DNA of 64,000 bases, from the NCBI GenBank assembly GCA_900473795.1, contig UCMT01000027.1, forward strand, positions 62,001 to 126,000, read 5' to 3'. Numbering within the stretch: position 1 is the first letter of the stretch; each line of letters opens with the position of its first letter. The notes beneath the pieces were generated by a model. That model saw nothing but the letters and a program-made list of their open reading frames with translations. It was not told where the DNA came from and searched no databases. The position numbers and the translations under genes are program-made. Below, one piece after another: positions 26,659 to 35,078 of this stretch. This DNA comes from Hyphomicrobiales bacterium. GTDB lineage: Bacteria; Pseudomonadota; Alphaproteobacteria; Rhizobiales; Rhizobiaceae.

Positions 26659-27729
26659 TTATAGCCACTTCGCTCGGCGGAACATGCGGTAGAGCAGGCT
26701 GCAGGTGACGAAGATGACTCCCAGGATCAGAAAATAACCGTAGCGAAATTTCAGCTCGGGCATGTCGTCGAAGTTCATGCCGTAGATGCCCGCGATTGCC
26801 GTCGGCACCGCCAGGATGGCCGCCCAGGACGCCAGTTTGCGCGAAATCTCCGTCTGCTCGGACTGGCCGATCATCAGGCTGGCTTCGAAGGTGAAGGCAA
26901 GCACTTCGCGCAAGGTGTCGATATCCTCCTGAACCCGGCGAACATGATCGGTGACATCGCGAAACAGCGCGTGCAATGTTGCGTCCATGCCAGGAAGATC
27001 GAGATGTTCATGACGCCGGCAGACATCGACCAGCGGCACGACCGCATTGCGTAGCCGAAGCAGGCTGCGGCGCAGGAAATAGAGCCTCTCGATATCCTTC
27101 TTGTCCAGCCGCTCGCGCAGCACCCGTTCTTCCAGTTCCTCGACCTCCGCATGAATCCCTTCGACGACGGGCATGTAGTTGTCGACGATGAAATCGAGGA
27201 TGGAATAGAGAATGTAGTTCTCGCCATGCGCCAGCGCCGCCGGCGAAGCCTCGCACCGCTGTCTGACCTGATTGTAGGAGGTGGATGGTCCGTGGCGCAC
27301 GGACACGACATAGCCGCGGCCGACAAAGAGATGGGTCTCGCCGAAAACGATTTCGTCTCCGCCCATATGGGCCGTCCGCGCGACAACGAAAATCGCGTCG
27401 CCGTAGATCTCCAGCTTGGGCCGCTGATGGGCATGGCCCGCATCTTCGATCGCCAGCTCATGCAGACCGAATTCGGCTTGCACCTCCCGCAACAGCGCTT
27501 CGTCCGGCTCATGCAGGCCGATCCAGACGACTGCCTTGTCGCGGCCCCTCCAGTTGTGGGCTTCCTGGATTTCGATATCACGAATGCGCTGACCATCTTC
27601 GTAAACCGCCGCGGCGACAACACCAGGCCGGCTGCGGGGCTTTCCGGGCGCTGCGGTTGTTTCGGCCTGCGGAAGCATGTCTTGGTTGAGATCATGGACG
27701 CGCGTGACGTCGCTCTCTTGTAAGGCCAT
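26659..27729 (-). CDS. corA: CorA-family magnesium/cobalt transporter
   Basis: A 356-residue inner-membrane divalent-cation channel. A long cytoplasmic part (about 1-290) ends in the stalk helix, then two membrane helices with the selectivity motif GMNFDDMPEL between them and a basic RRAKWL tail. The start at 27729 was chosen for the GGGAGAT ribosome site 8 bp upstream; the frame opens 15 codons earlier. The residues around GMN (YGMNF) match the family. It is convergent with radC in the ancestral order; the inserted cassette now lies between them. Confidence 0.93.
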   Translation of the reverse strand: MALQESDVTRVHDLNQDMLPQAETTAAPGKPRSRPGVVAAAVYEDGQRIRDIEIQEAHNWRGRDKAVVWIGLHEPDEALLREVQAEFGLHELAIEDAGHAHQRPKLEIYGDAIFVVARTAHMGGDEIVFGETHLFVGRGYVVSVRHGPSTSYNQVRQRCEASPAALAHGENYILYSILDFIVDNYMPVVEGIHAEVEELEERVLRERLDKKDIERLYFLRRSLLRLRNAVVPLVDVCRRHEHLDLPGMDATLHALFRDVTDHVRRVQEDIDTLREVLAFTFEASLMIGQSEQTEISRKLASWAAILAVPTAIAGIYGMNFDDMPELKFRYGYFLILGVIFVTCSLLYRMFRRAKWL

Positions 27730-27910
27730 GGCACCATCTCCCGTCGTAAATTCGTCGGCAATATATAAGCGCATTTCGTAAAATAAGCACCTGCGAGACC
27801 GAGCGTAGTTTATAAGGCTTTGTTAAACTGTAAGATTGACGTTATAGACGCTTGCGAGTGAACATTGCCGCAGCGCACAATGATTCTCCATCCATCACCG
27901 GAAACGCGTC

Positions 27911-29317
27911 ATGAACCAGTATGATCTCGTGGTTGTCGGCAGTGGCCCAGCAGGACGCAGGGCCGCGATTCAAGCGGCTAAACTGGGCAAGAAAGTTCTT
28001 GTCGTCGAGCAGGGAAAACGGGTCGGCGGCGTCTCGGTCCATACCGGCACCATTCCCTCCAAGACACTCCGTGAAACCGCGCTGAACCTGAGTGGCTGGC
28101 GCGAGCGCGGCTTTTATGGGCGTGCCTATCGCGTCAAACAGGAGATCAGCGCCGACGATCTGCGGCGCCGGCTTTTGATCACGCTCGATCACGAGGTCGA
28201 GGTGCTCGAACACCAGTTTGCCCGCAACCGCGTCCAGCATTTGCGCGGCAAGGCGAGCTTCATCGACGCGCAGACGCTGCAGATCGTCAAGGACGACGGG
28301 GAAATCATTCGGGTTTCCGGTACGAGCATTCTTCTCGCCGTCGGCACAAAACCGTTCCGCCCGGACTACATACCTTTCGACGGAAAGACGGTGCTCGACA
28401 GCGACGAATTGCTGGAAATCGAAGATCTGCCGCGTTCCCTGGTCGTGATCGGCGCCGGGGTCATCGGCATCGAATATGCGACGATTTTCAGCGCGCTGGA
28501 CACGCATGTGACCGTGATCGATCCGAAGACGACGATGCTCGACTTTATCGACAAGGAAATCGTCGAGGATTTCATTTATCAACTGCGCGACCGCAACATG
28601 AAGCTGCATCTGGGCCAGAAGGCGGAAAAGGTGGAGCGGACACCGGACGGCAAATGTTCGATCACGCTCGACAGCGGCCGTACGATCCTCTGCGAGATGG
28701 TGCTGTTTGCTGCAGGCCGCATGGGCGCAACCGACACGCTGAACTTGCCCGCAGCCGGGCTGGAAGCCGATAGCCGCGGTCGGCTGAGCGTCAATCCCGA
28801 AACGTTCCAGACCTCGGTACCCAATATCTATGCCGCCGGCGACGTCGTCGGCTTTCCGAGCCTTGCCTCAACTTCGATGGAACAGGGGCGCATCGCCGCG
28901 CGGGTCGCCGTTGGCGCAATCGCCAAGGAGCCGCCGAAGTTCTTCCCCTACGGCATCTATGCCGTACCGGAAATTTCCACCTGCGGCCTGACCGAGGAAG
29001 AGGTCAAGGAACGCGGCATCCCTTACGAATGCGGCATTGCGCGTTTCCGTGAAACATCACGCGGCCACATCATGGGTCTCGATTCCGGTCTGCTGAAGCT
29101 GATCTTCTCGCTTAAAACCCGTCGCCTGCTCGGTGTCCACATTGTCGGCGAAGGCGCGACCGAGCTCGTCCATATCGGCCAGGCCGTGCTCAATCTGAAG
29201 GGCACCGTCGAATATTTCGTCGAAAACACCTTCAACTATCCGACACTGGCCGAAGCCTACAAGATCGCCGGCCTCGATGCCGGCAACCGGATGGGTGAAC
29301 TCGTCGCGAAGGGATAG
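27911..29317 (+). CDS. sthA: Soluble (Si-specific) NAD(P)+ transhydrogenase
   Basis: A 468-residue flavoprotein of the disulfide-reductase family that re-oxidises NADPH with NAD+ in the cytoplasm. The FAD motif GSGPAG is at 10-15, and a second dinucleotide motif VVIGAGVIGIEYA is near 178-190. The redox-active CxxxxC of lipoamide dehydrogenases is absent: the segment reads SVHTGTIPSKTLRE, which separates SthA from its relatives. The C-terminal dimer domain has VGEGATELVHIGQAV and TFNYPTLAEAYK. The length matches SthA (about 466). It is a single gene facing tig. Confidence 0.95.
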   Translation: MNQYDLVVVGSGPAGRRAAIQAAKLGKKVLVVEQGKRVGGVSVHTGTIPSKTLRETALNLSGWRERGFYGRAYRVKQEISADDLRRRLLITLDHEVEVLEHQFARNRVQHLRGKASFIDAQTLQIVKDDGEIIRVSGTSILLAVGTKPFRPDYIPFDGKTVLDSDELLEIEDLPRSLVVIGAGVIGIEYATIFSALDTHVTVIDPKTTMLDFIDKEIVEDFIYQLRDRNMKLHLGQKAEKVERTPDGKCSITLDSGRTILCEMVLFAAGRMGATDTLNLPAAGLEADSRGRLSVNPETFQTSVPNIYAAGDVVGFPSLASTSMEQGRIAARVAVGAIAKEPPKFFPYGIYAVPEISTCGLTEEEVKERGIPYECGIARFRETSRGHIMGLDSGLLKLIFSLKTRRLLGVHIVGEGATELVHIGQAVLNLKGTVEYFVENTFNYPTLAEAYKIAGLDAGNRMGELVAKG

Positions 29318-29480
29318 GCGACCTCGCTGATCATCATCTCGGGGCGTCCGCGCTCAGTTTGACGCGCAGCGACGCATTTTGCCTACCTGATCGCTTGAAT
29401 TTGCGGAGCACGAGCGCGCTGTCCGAGAAATCGCGACCGCGCTCCGGTCTCTTCGTTTCCTCGCAAATCTTCACGCATAG

Positions 29481-29509
29481 CAAAAAGGCCGCCCCTCACG
29501 GGACGGCCT
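29481..29509 (-). terminator. Intrinsic terminator of tig
   Basis: On the minus strand AGGCCGTCCC, loop GTGA and GGGGCGGCCT are followed by TTTT, a 10-bp stem with one mismatch. It lies about 25 bp past the tig stop codon. Confidence 0.85.
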
Positions 29510-29534
29510 CTTCAAATTTCCGGAAGCGCTGGAC

Positions 29535-31016
29535 TTATTCGGCGCTGTCGTCAGCGGCCTTCTTCTTGGCCGGAGCCTTCTTCTTCGGCGCAGCGGCTTC
29601 TTCGCCTTCGGCAGCTTCAGCCTTGGCAGCAACCTTCTTCTTCGGCGCGGCCTTCTTCGTTTCCGAAGCGTCGTCTTCGTCGTCGGCCATCAGCTCTTCC
29701 TTGCTGACGGTCTTGTCGGTGACCTTCACTTCGGCGAGCAGGTGATCGACGACCTTTTCTTCGAAGATCGGCGCACGCAGCGAGGCGGCGGCACCCGGGG
29801 TCTTCTGGAAGTAGTCGATGATCTGCTTTTCCTGGCCCGGGAACTGGCGCAGCTGTTCGAACAGCGAGCGCTGCATTTCCTCGTCGCTCACCTGAACGCC
29901 GGCCTTTTCGCCGATTTCGGAGAGAACGAGGCCGAGGCGCACGCGGCGTTCGGCCAGCTTGCGGTATTCGGCGCGGGCGTCTTCTTCCGTCGTGTCCTCG
30001 TCGGCGAAGGTCTTGCCGGCCTGCTGCAGGTCGGTGTTGATCTGGCGCCAGATGTTGTCGAATTCGACGTCGACGAGGCGCTGCGGCGTGTCGAACTGAT
30101 AGAGTTCGTCCAGCTGATCGAGGATCTGACGCTTGACCTTCTGGCGGGTCATCGAGCCGTACTGGCTTTCGATCTGCCCGCGGACGACTTCCTTAAGCTT
30201 GTCAGCCGATTCGAGGCCAAGCTTGGTGGCGAGGTCGTCGTTGATTTCCACTTCGGCAGCGGCAGCAACGTCCTTGACGGTGATGTCGAAGGTGGCTTCC
30301 TTGCCTGCGAGGTTCGCAGCCGGATATTCGGCCGGGAAGGTTACGGTGATGACCTTTTCGTCACCTGCCTTGACGCCGACGAGCTGCTCTTCGAAGCCCG
30401 GGATGAAGCGGTTGGAGCCGAGAACCAGTTCAGCGTCCTCGTCCTTGCCACCATCGAAGGCTTCGCCGTCGACCTTGCCGAGGTAGTCGATCGTGACGCG
30501 GTCGCCGTTCGCGGCCTTGCCCTTTTTGGTCTCGTAGGTGCGTGCGTTTTCAGCGATCTTGAGGATCTGCTCGGTGACTTCGGCCTCGTCGATGTCGACG
30601 ACTTCGCGCGTCACCTTGATGCCGCTCACATCCTTCAGCTCGATCGCCGGAAGGACTTCATAAGCCAGCGTGAATTCGAAATCGGCTTCCGCGTTGAGAA
30701 TCTTGTCGGCTTCGGCCTCGTTCTCGGTCATTGCGATTTCCGGCTGGGTCGCCGACTTTTCGCCACGCTCCGACAGGATCTCGGTCGGCTTTTCGCGAAC
30801 GAGTTCGTTGACCAGTTCGGCCATGATCGACTTGCCGTACATCTTCTTCAGATGCGCGAACGGCACCTTGCCCGGACGGAAGCCGTTGATCTTGACCTTG
30901 CCCTTGGCATCTTCAAGACGCTCGTTCATACGAGCTTCCATGTCCTTGGCCGGGATGACGACCTTGAGTTCGCGCTTCAGCCCTTCAGCGAGCGTTTCGA
31001 TAACCTGCATGTTCAA
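29535..31016 (-). CDS. tig: Trigger factor
   Basis: A 493-residue ribosome-associated chaperone and peptidyl-prolyl isomerase that receives nascent chains at the exit tunnel. The ribosome-binding signature [17 protein letters not shown] is near residues 45-61, the FKBP-type PPIase domain covers about 165-250 ([20 protein letters not shown]), and the helical arms follow. The tail from about 450 is a lysine/alanine-rich extension (KKKAPAKKK and similar), common in rhizobial trigger factors. It is a single gene with its own terminator. The clpP-clpX genes that often follow tig elsewhere are not here. Confidence 0.97.
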   Translation of the reverse strand: MNMQVIETLAEGLKRELKVVIPAKDMEARMNERLEDAKGKVKINGFRPGKVPFAHLKKMYGKSIMAELVNELVREKPTEILSERGEKSATQPEIAMTENEAEADKILNAEADFEFTLAYEVLPAIELKDVSGIKVTREVVDIDEAEVTEQILKIAENARTYETKKGKAANGDRVTIDYLGKVDGEAFDGGKDEDAELVLGSNRFIPGFEEQLVGVKAGDEKVITVTFPAEYPAANLAGKEATFDITVKDVAAAAEVEINDDLATKLGLESADKLKEVVRGQIESQYGSMTRQKVKRQILDQLDELYQFDTPQRLVDVEFDNIWRQINTDLQQAGKTFADEDTTEEDARAEYRKLAERRVRLGLVLSEIGEKAGVQVSDEEMQRSLFEQLRQFPGQEKQIIDYFQKTPGAAASLRAPIFEEKVVDHLLAEVKVTDKTVSKEELMADDEDDASETKKAAPKKKVAAKAEAAEGEEAAAPKKKAPAKKKAADDSAE

Positions 31017-31181
31017 ACCTTCATTTCACGTTGACAGGGCTCTGTCGGTGTTCTGTACACGAGCACTTGAGCCGATCCATTTGCCGGGAGTGGCTTTACG
31101 CAAATCAGTCACCGTTTTGCAAGCAAAATGGCGCCGTCTTCTCGATCGACGCCAGGAACCAGCCCTGGACGTCCCTTATTC

Positions 31182-31266
<85 letters not shown>

Positions 31267-31455
31267 GTTCAGAAAACCGCAGCGCCTGCTCACATCGGCA
31301 CAGAAGACATCGCGGAAAAGCCGCAACACATTCTGCGCCGGGTTCAGGGCGTTCCCGAGCGCGGCGTCTCTATATCACCCGTTTGCAATGGATCAAAGGA
31401 AAAATGCGGTTGTCGTCGTGTTCTTGTCACTTGGCGGAAAACGCTCTTGTCAAGG

Positions 31456-32037
31456 TCAGTAGAGCGGCTCTTCGTAAAGCGGTTTTCCATCGATCGAGAT
31501 CACGCGGATCTGCATGCGGCCATCGCCATCGACGCTTGCCGTCACGGCAAGGGCGCTGGCGTTGCGCGCCTCCTCCAGCACCCTGCCCTCGCCTTCGGGC
31601 ACATAATACCGTTCGATGCCGTATTCGACATTCAAGGAGGACGGCGGATTATCGGGCGTCGGATAGAAGTAGAGGGGCGCGCTGCGCGCGATCACGCTGC
31701 CGTCTTTCGGTGCGAGCGGACCGAAGGAGGCCTCCGCCACGCCCCAGAAACCGTCCGATTGCTTCTCGAGCCGCACCGATATCTGCGCATCCGTCGCTTC
31801 CGTCGGAAAACCTCCGGTGATCTTATCGGCTGGAATGGTCGAGATGTCGTAGGCGAGAATGACATAATCGCCGCGTAACAGATCGCGCGGGTCGACGGGA
31901 ACGGTCTTCAGCACGACATCGACGCCGCTGCGCAAGATCGAAGCGCGGCTTTCAATCATATAGCCGAGAAACGCAGTCTGCAGCAAAGCCACGACGATCG
32001 CTGCGACCAGCGGGCGAAAGATCGGATTGTCGCTCAT
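31456..32037 (-). CDS. GDYXXLXY-domain membrane-anchored protein
   Basis: A 193-residue protein with one N-terminal membrane helix (LVAAIVVALLQTAFLGYMI) followed by the signature GDYVILAY at 56-63, preceded by PVDPRDLLR. The family accompanies DUF2157 membrane proteins in many bacteria, and here the DUF2157 gene ends one base before this gene starts. The function of the pair is unknown. The rest is beta-rich and probably faces the periplasm. The C-terminus carries IDGKPLYEEPLY. Confidence 0.88.
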   Translation of the reverse strand: MSDNPIFRPLVAAIVVALLQTAFLGYMIESRASILRSGVDVVLKTVPVDPRDLLRGDYVILAYDISTIPADKITGGFPTEATDAQISVRLEKQSDGFWGVAEASFGPLAPKDGSVIARSAPLYFYPTPDNPPSSLNVEYGIERYYVPEGEGRVLEEARNASALAVTASVDGDGRMQIRVISIDGKPLYEEPLY

Positions 32038-32038
32038 G

Positions 32039-33145
32039 TCATATGCCCTCCACTGCTGTCTTCGCGGCGAGCCGTTTCTCCAGGCGGATCACCAGCCAGG
32101 CGATCAGCCCGACAACGACGCCCGAAATCAGGAAGAAGCCCGATGTGCCGAGAATACTGCCGAGCGTTTCGAAGGCCAGATAGAGGATTTCAACGGCGAA
32201 GACCGCGTAGCCGAGAAACCGCACGGCGCCGTTCAGCCGGCCGGCAATAGCGATTCCACCCAGAGCGACGCCGAGCGTCGTCGCGCCGAGCGCGACCTCC
32301 TGGCGGAGCCCTTCTAAGTCCGCATGCAAGGCCGCGAGCCCGAGGATCGCGAGCGCAAAGCAATAGAAAGCGGGCGCAGCGCCGGCCTCTTGGGCAAAAC
32401 GATAGAGCGGCGACATCGGTAAACTGACAAGCAGGAATGCCAGCAGGCCAAGACCGAACAGAGCGGCGGCAAGCCAGACCTCCGGCACTTCGAGATAGAG
32501 CCAGCCGAGCCAGGCCAGGGCGAGCAGATAAGCGAGATGCCGGGCCGCACCAGCATTGGTATAGCGGACCAGTGCAATCACAAGGACGATCAGTCCCGGA
32601 ATGAAATAGATATAGCCGTTGCCCGCAAAGCTGGCGTCATTATCCATCACCAACTGGCCAAAAACAGCCCAGGCCAGAAACCCGCAAATCACCGAAAGAG
32701 CCGCCGAACGGAAGGCAAGCGCCGCGACGCAGGCAGCCGCGAACCAGACCAGCAGCGCGTCTGCCGCATCGCCTGACAGGTGATACATCTGCCCGACCAG
32801 CGCGATCGCGCCACCGAACGTCATGGTCCCCAGGACAAGAAAGGCGGCCCCCATGCCGCGCCAACCGCGCCCCAGGCAAACAGCGGCCGACAGATAGAAG
32901 GCCCAGATCAGGGCGACGATACCGCCGACACGGACAAGACGGGGGATCGCCTCCCAATTGGCTGCAACCAGCAGCAGGATGGCCGCCGACAGAAGGACCG
33001 CTGCCAGCACCAGGAGGACCCTGCCCGCACTGAAAACCGTCTCGCGTGAATCATATTCGGCAAGCATTGCCTTCGCTGCATCGGCGCCAAGCATTCCCTT
33101 CGAGACCCAGATGTTGAAGTCCTTCTCGATCCGCCCCCTGTACAT
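32039..33145 (-). CDS. DUF2157 multi-spanning membrane protein
   Basis: A 368-residue inner-membrane protein. About 50 polar residues at the N-terminus (MYRGRIEKDFNIWVSKG and onward) are followed by some eleven or twelve hydrophobic helices. This is the DUF2157 layout. The start at 33145 has a strong GGAGGG ribosome site 6 bp upstream; the frame is open for 73 codons further 5' without similarity. The stop is one base from the GDYXXLXY gene start, so the two are co-translated. No function is known; the pairing suggests a complex. Confidence 0.85.
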   Translation of the reverse strand: MYRGRIEKDFNIWVSKGMLGADAAKAMLAEYDSRETVFSAGRVLLVLAAVLLSAAILLLVAANWEAIPRLVRVGGIVALIWAFYLSAAVCLGRGWRGMGAAFLVLGTMTFGGAIALVGQMYHLSGDAADALLVWFAAACVAALAFRSAALSVICGFLAWAVFGQLVMDNDASFAGNGYIYFIPGLIVLVIALVRYTNAGAARHLAYLLALAWLGWLYLEVPEVWLAAALFGLGLLAFLLVSLPMSPLYRFAQEAGAAPAFYCFALAILGLAALHADLEGLRQEVALGATTLGVALGGIAIAGRLNGAVRFLGYAVFAVEILYLAFETLGSILGTSGFFLISGVVVGLIAWLVIRLEKRLAAKTAVEGI

Positions 33146-33510
33146 ACTCGCCCTCCTTGCATGCGCCTCGCCCGCTACACATATCATAGGCACCGGCAAA
33201 TCATAGTTGAGCCGCCTGGCGAACGGCGCGAGGCCCCGGGGCAGCCTGAAACGCATGATCATCGTTGACGCGACGTAAAGATTTTCGTGCGACTCTTTGA
33301 GTCTAGGACGATCAAGCGGGCCTTGCAGATTACGCATAGCATCCATGATGATATTGCACTGCACAAATCACCGTTGCCGACCTATATTGAGTTCAAGAAG
33401 ACGGAACGAGATCAGCGAAAGCGATCAGGGCCGTCAGCGGCGAGACCAGCCGCTTCCGCTCAAGAAGCGGAAAAAGGTCAGCGGGCCGAAAAGGCTCGCA
33501 TCATAGAATT
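33146..33510. other. Intergenic stretch upstream of the sRNA pair
   Basis: About 365 bp with no supported gene. It must contain the promoter of the DUF2157 operon (minus) and of the first sRNA (plus). An open frame crossing it runs on into the sRNA hairpins and is rejected. Confidence 0.45.
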
Positions 33511-33632
33511 CGGAGTGGCGCACTCCTCCTCCCAGCGCCGCTCCGATCAGACGGGCAACACTCCTCCTCCCAAGTTGCCTGTCACCGTAAATGACGCCCG
33601 CTGGACCTCCTCCCCCAGCGGGCGTTATTCAT
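33511..33632 (+). ncRNA. Alpha-r14 (suhB/NfeR1-like) small RNA, copy 1
   Basis: Three consecutive hairpins, each with an anti-Shine-Dalgarno CCTCCTCCC in its loop. Hairpin 1 is 33511-33545, an 11-bp stem around CTCCTCCTCCC at 33523-33533. Hairpin 2 is about 33549-33582, a 10-bp stem with the motif at 33561-33571. Hairpin 3 is 33594-33625 with stem ACGCCCGCTGG/CCAGCGGGCGT and loop motif 33606-33614, followed by a T-rich TTATTCATTT. This architecture is that of the rhizobial alpha-r14 family, trans-acting sRNAs that pair with ribosome-binding sites of transporter mRNAs. The exact ends are estimates. Confidence 0.85.
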
Positions 33633-33810
33633 TTCGGAAACTAAAAAAATCATTAAATTCCGGCGCCTTGAAGAATAGTGAAGTTGCAGATGCCGAAATA
33701 TCCAGCATGAGCGTGCTGCAAGAACGAGCCAGGCATGCGCGCCTGACATAGGTGCTATTCGCCATTGGCCCTACCCATTTCCGACAGTCCGATTTACGTT
33801 AAGGACAACT

Positions 33811-33934
33811 TCGGAGCAGCGCACTCCTCCTCCCAGCGCGCTCCGATGAGATCGGTAACTCTCCTCCTCCCAGTTGCCGATCAGAACAAGCAACGCCCGC
33901 TGGACCTCCTCCCCCAGCGGGCGTTGTTTTTTTA
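33811..33934 (+). ncRNA. Alpha-r14 (suhB/NfeR1-like) small RNA, copy 2
   Basis: A second copy 300 bp downstream with the same three-hairpin plan. Hairpin 1 (33811-33845) has stem TCGGAGC/GCTCCGA with a bulged A. Hairpin 2 (33850-33882) is an 11-bp stem. Hairpin 3 (33891-33926) has stem CAACGCCCGCTGG and its complement, with CCTCCTCCC in the loop, then seven T residues (33927-33933), an excellent terminator. Outer stem sequences differ from copy 1 with compensating changes, while the three loops are conserved, which supports selection on structure and on the loop motif. Confidence 0.88.
33891..33934 (+). terminator. Terminator of sRNA copy 2
   Basis: A 13-bp stem CAACGCCCGCTGG/CCAGCGGGCGTTG around a CCTCCTCCC-bearing loop, followed by T7 at 33927-33933. 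Confidence 0.9.
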
Positions 33935-34156
33935 TTTTCTCCTCCTCCCGAGCATCAGCACATCCTCTTTTAGCGCTCACGCGCTCGCACAGAATTTGGT
34001 CAAACCATGGTCAATCCCTCAAAGAGGATTGCAACCCGCGCATGGGTGCGATGCAGCATTGTCTCTGTAATTTCAGGGGTCGGCGGCGTATATTCCAACC
34101 ATCAGATGAAGGCCAGCAGATGGTGCTGGCAAGGAACCTTGGAAAGGACCAGCATC

Positions 34157-34300
34157 ATGAACATTGCTCGCTCGTTCAACAATTGGCGCAAGTACCGTCA
34201 GACCTGCAACGAACTCGGCCGCATGACCGACCGCGAACTGAACGACCTCGGCATCGGCCGTGGCGACATCCAGTACGTTGCCCGCCAGGCAGTCAAGTAA
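34157..34300 (+). CDS. DUF1127 microprotein, copy 1
   Basis: A 47-residue protein starting MNIARSFNNWRKYRQTC and containing the DUF1127 core LGRMTDRELNDLGIGRGDI. The start is fixed by GGAAAGGACC 7-10 bp upstream; the frame is open further 5' without similarity. DUF1127 proteins are small arginine-rich proteins. Characterised alphaproteobacterial members bind RNA or DNA and influence phosphate and carbon metabolism or sRNA maturation. A clear terminator follows. It sits just downstream of the two sRNAs and upstream of a second DUF1127 gene. Confidence 0.9.
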   Translation: MNIARSFNNWRKYRQTCNELGRMTDRELNDLGIGRGDIQYVARQAVK

Positions 34301-34343
34301 TTCTCGCAACCGGCCGGCTTTTACGGCCTGATGTGCAGCTGCC

Positions 34344-34380
34344 AAACGCCCTCCGGTTCGATCCGGCGGGCGTTTTTTTT
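34344..34380 (+). terminator. Terminator of DUF1127 copy 1
   Basis: AACGCCC, an inner CCGG stem and GGGCGTT, followed by a run of eight T residues in the + direction. Confidence 0.9.
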
Positions 34381-34806
34381 CGTCTGAATTTCGCCTCACC
34401 CATCATAGACCCAGCCGGCACCCGCAAACGCTCCGCATGCAATGCCGGCATGCCGCTGCTGCAGTGCAGCATTTATTGCATGCCCATTTTCCCGGCATTG
34501 ATGTGATCGCGTTTTGAGGACTGAATAGTTCGCGACACCCCGACGCGTCACACGCGTGTACATACTCAAAAAAACAGAAAAAAGACAAATAGTTAAAGTG
34601 ACGGCCGTCGCGAGGCAGGTTGCCGTTAACCTATGGCTTCTTTTTCAGCACACGCGCAAAATGATTAGTGAAACAGCAATGCAGTGCACAAATGCATAGC
34701 AGATGCATTTTCTTTGCACTCCATCTTTTTCCGCGAAAGGCGTACATAGATCCCAACGAAGCAGGCAAATCACTGCACTGCTCATTTGCTTCTCAAGGAA
34801 AAGATC
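34381..34806. other. Intergenic stretch with inverted repeats between the DUF1127 genes
   Basis: About 425 bp. Two structured spots are visible. GCATGCAAT (34435-34443) pairs with ATTGCATGC (34475-34483) around a TGCTGCA/TGCAGCA hairpin. AGTGCA...AAATGCAT (34683-34697) pairs with ATGCATTT...TGCACT (34703-34720), about 90 bp before the second DUF1127 start. No gene is seen. Confidence 0.5.
34683..34720 (+). promoter_or_regulatory. Inverted repeat upstream of DUF1127 copy 2
   Basis: An inner stem AAATGCAT/ATGCATTT with loop AGCAG and an outer stem AGTGCA/TGCACT with small unpaired bases between. It could be an operator or a leader hairpin; the factor is unknown. Confidence 0.4.
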
Positions 34807-34950
34807 ATGAACCCGATTCGTATCGCAAAAAGCTGGATCAACTACCGCCGTACCGTTGCCGAACTCGGCAACCTGTCCAACCACGCCCTGTCGGACATCG
34901 GCATCACCCGCTTCGACATTCGCAACATCGCTTCGCGTTCCTTCCGTTAA
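34807..34950 (+). CDS. DUF1127 microprotein, copy 2
   Basis: A 47-residue protein: MNPIRIAKSWINYRRTVAEL, then GNLSNHALSDIGITRFDIRN and a short SRSFR tail. It has the DUF1127 layout: an N-terminal helix with aromatic and basic residues, the LSDIGI core, and an arginine-ended tail. Its length equals that of copy 1, but the sequences differ outside the core, so it is an old paralogue. AAGGAAAAG lies 6-8 bp before the ATG. An intrinsic terminator follows within 30 bp, so it is a one-gene transcript. It is a real gene that is easy to overlook because of its size. Confidence 0.92.
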   Translation: MNPIRIAKSWINYRRTVAELGNLSNHALSDIGITRFDIRNIASRSFR

Positions 34951-34975
34951 TCGGACAGGACATGCCGAGGGACTA

Positions 34976-35002
34976 AAAACGGCACCACGGGGTGCCGTTT
35001 TT
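34976..35002 (+). terminator. Terminator of DUF1127 copy 2
   Basis: AAACGGCACC and GGTGCCGTTT form a 10-bp stem around ACGG, followed by further T residues (five in all). Confidence 0.92.
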
Positions 35003-35078
35003 GATTCCGGGGTTTCGCTGTCGCCTCGTTGTGCAGAACAGGTTCCCTTCGCGCCCGCCTTGCTCTAAATAACGGCGC

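Noticed and set aside
26468-26668. 66-codon minus-strand frame across the right radC repeat
   Set aside because: Runs through LysR antisense and repeat sequence, with no ribosome site; the orphan radC tail explains the region.
33287-33751. Open frame of about 154 codons on the + strand
   Set aside because: It crosses all hairpins of sRNA copy 1, is rich in residues coded by the CCTCC repeats and has no ribosome site or similarity.
33523-33960. Regular CTCCTCCC repeats, possibly a CRISPR or tandem-repeat array
   Set aside because: The repeats are loop motifs of structured sRNA hairpins; spacing and flanks do not fit CRISPR repeats and spacers, and no cas genes are present.
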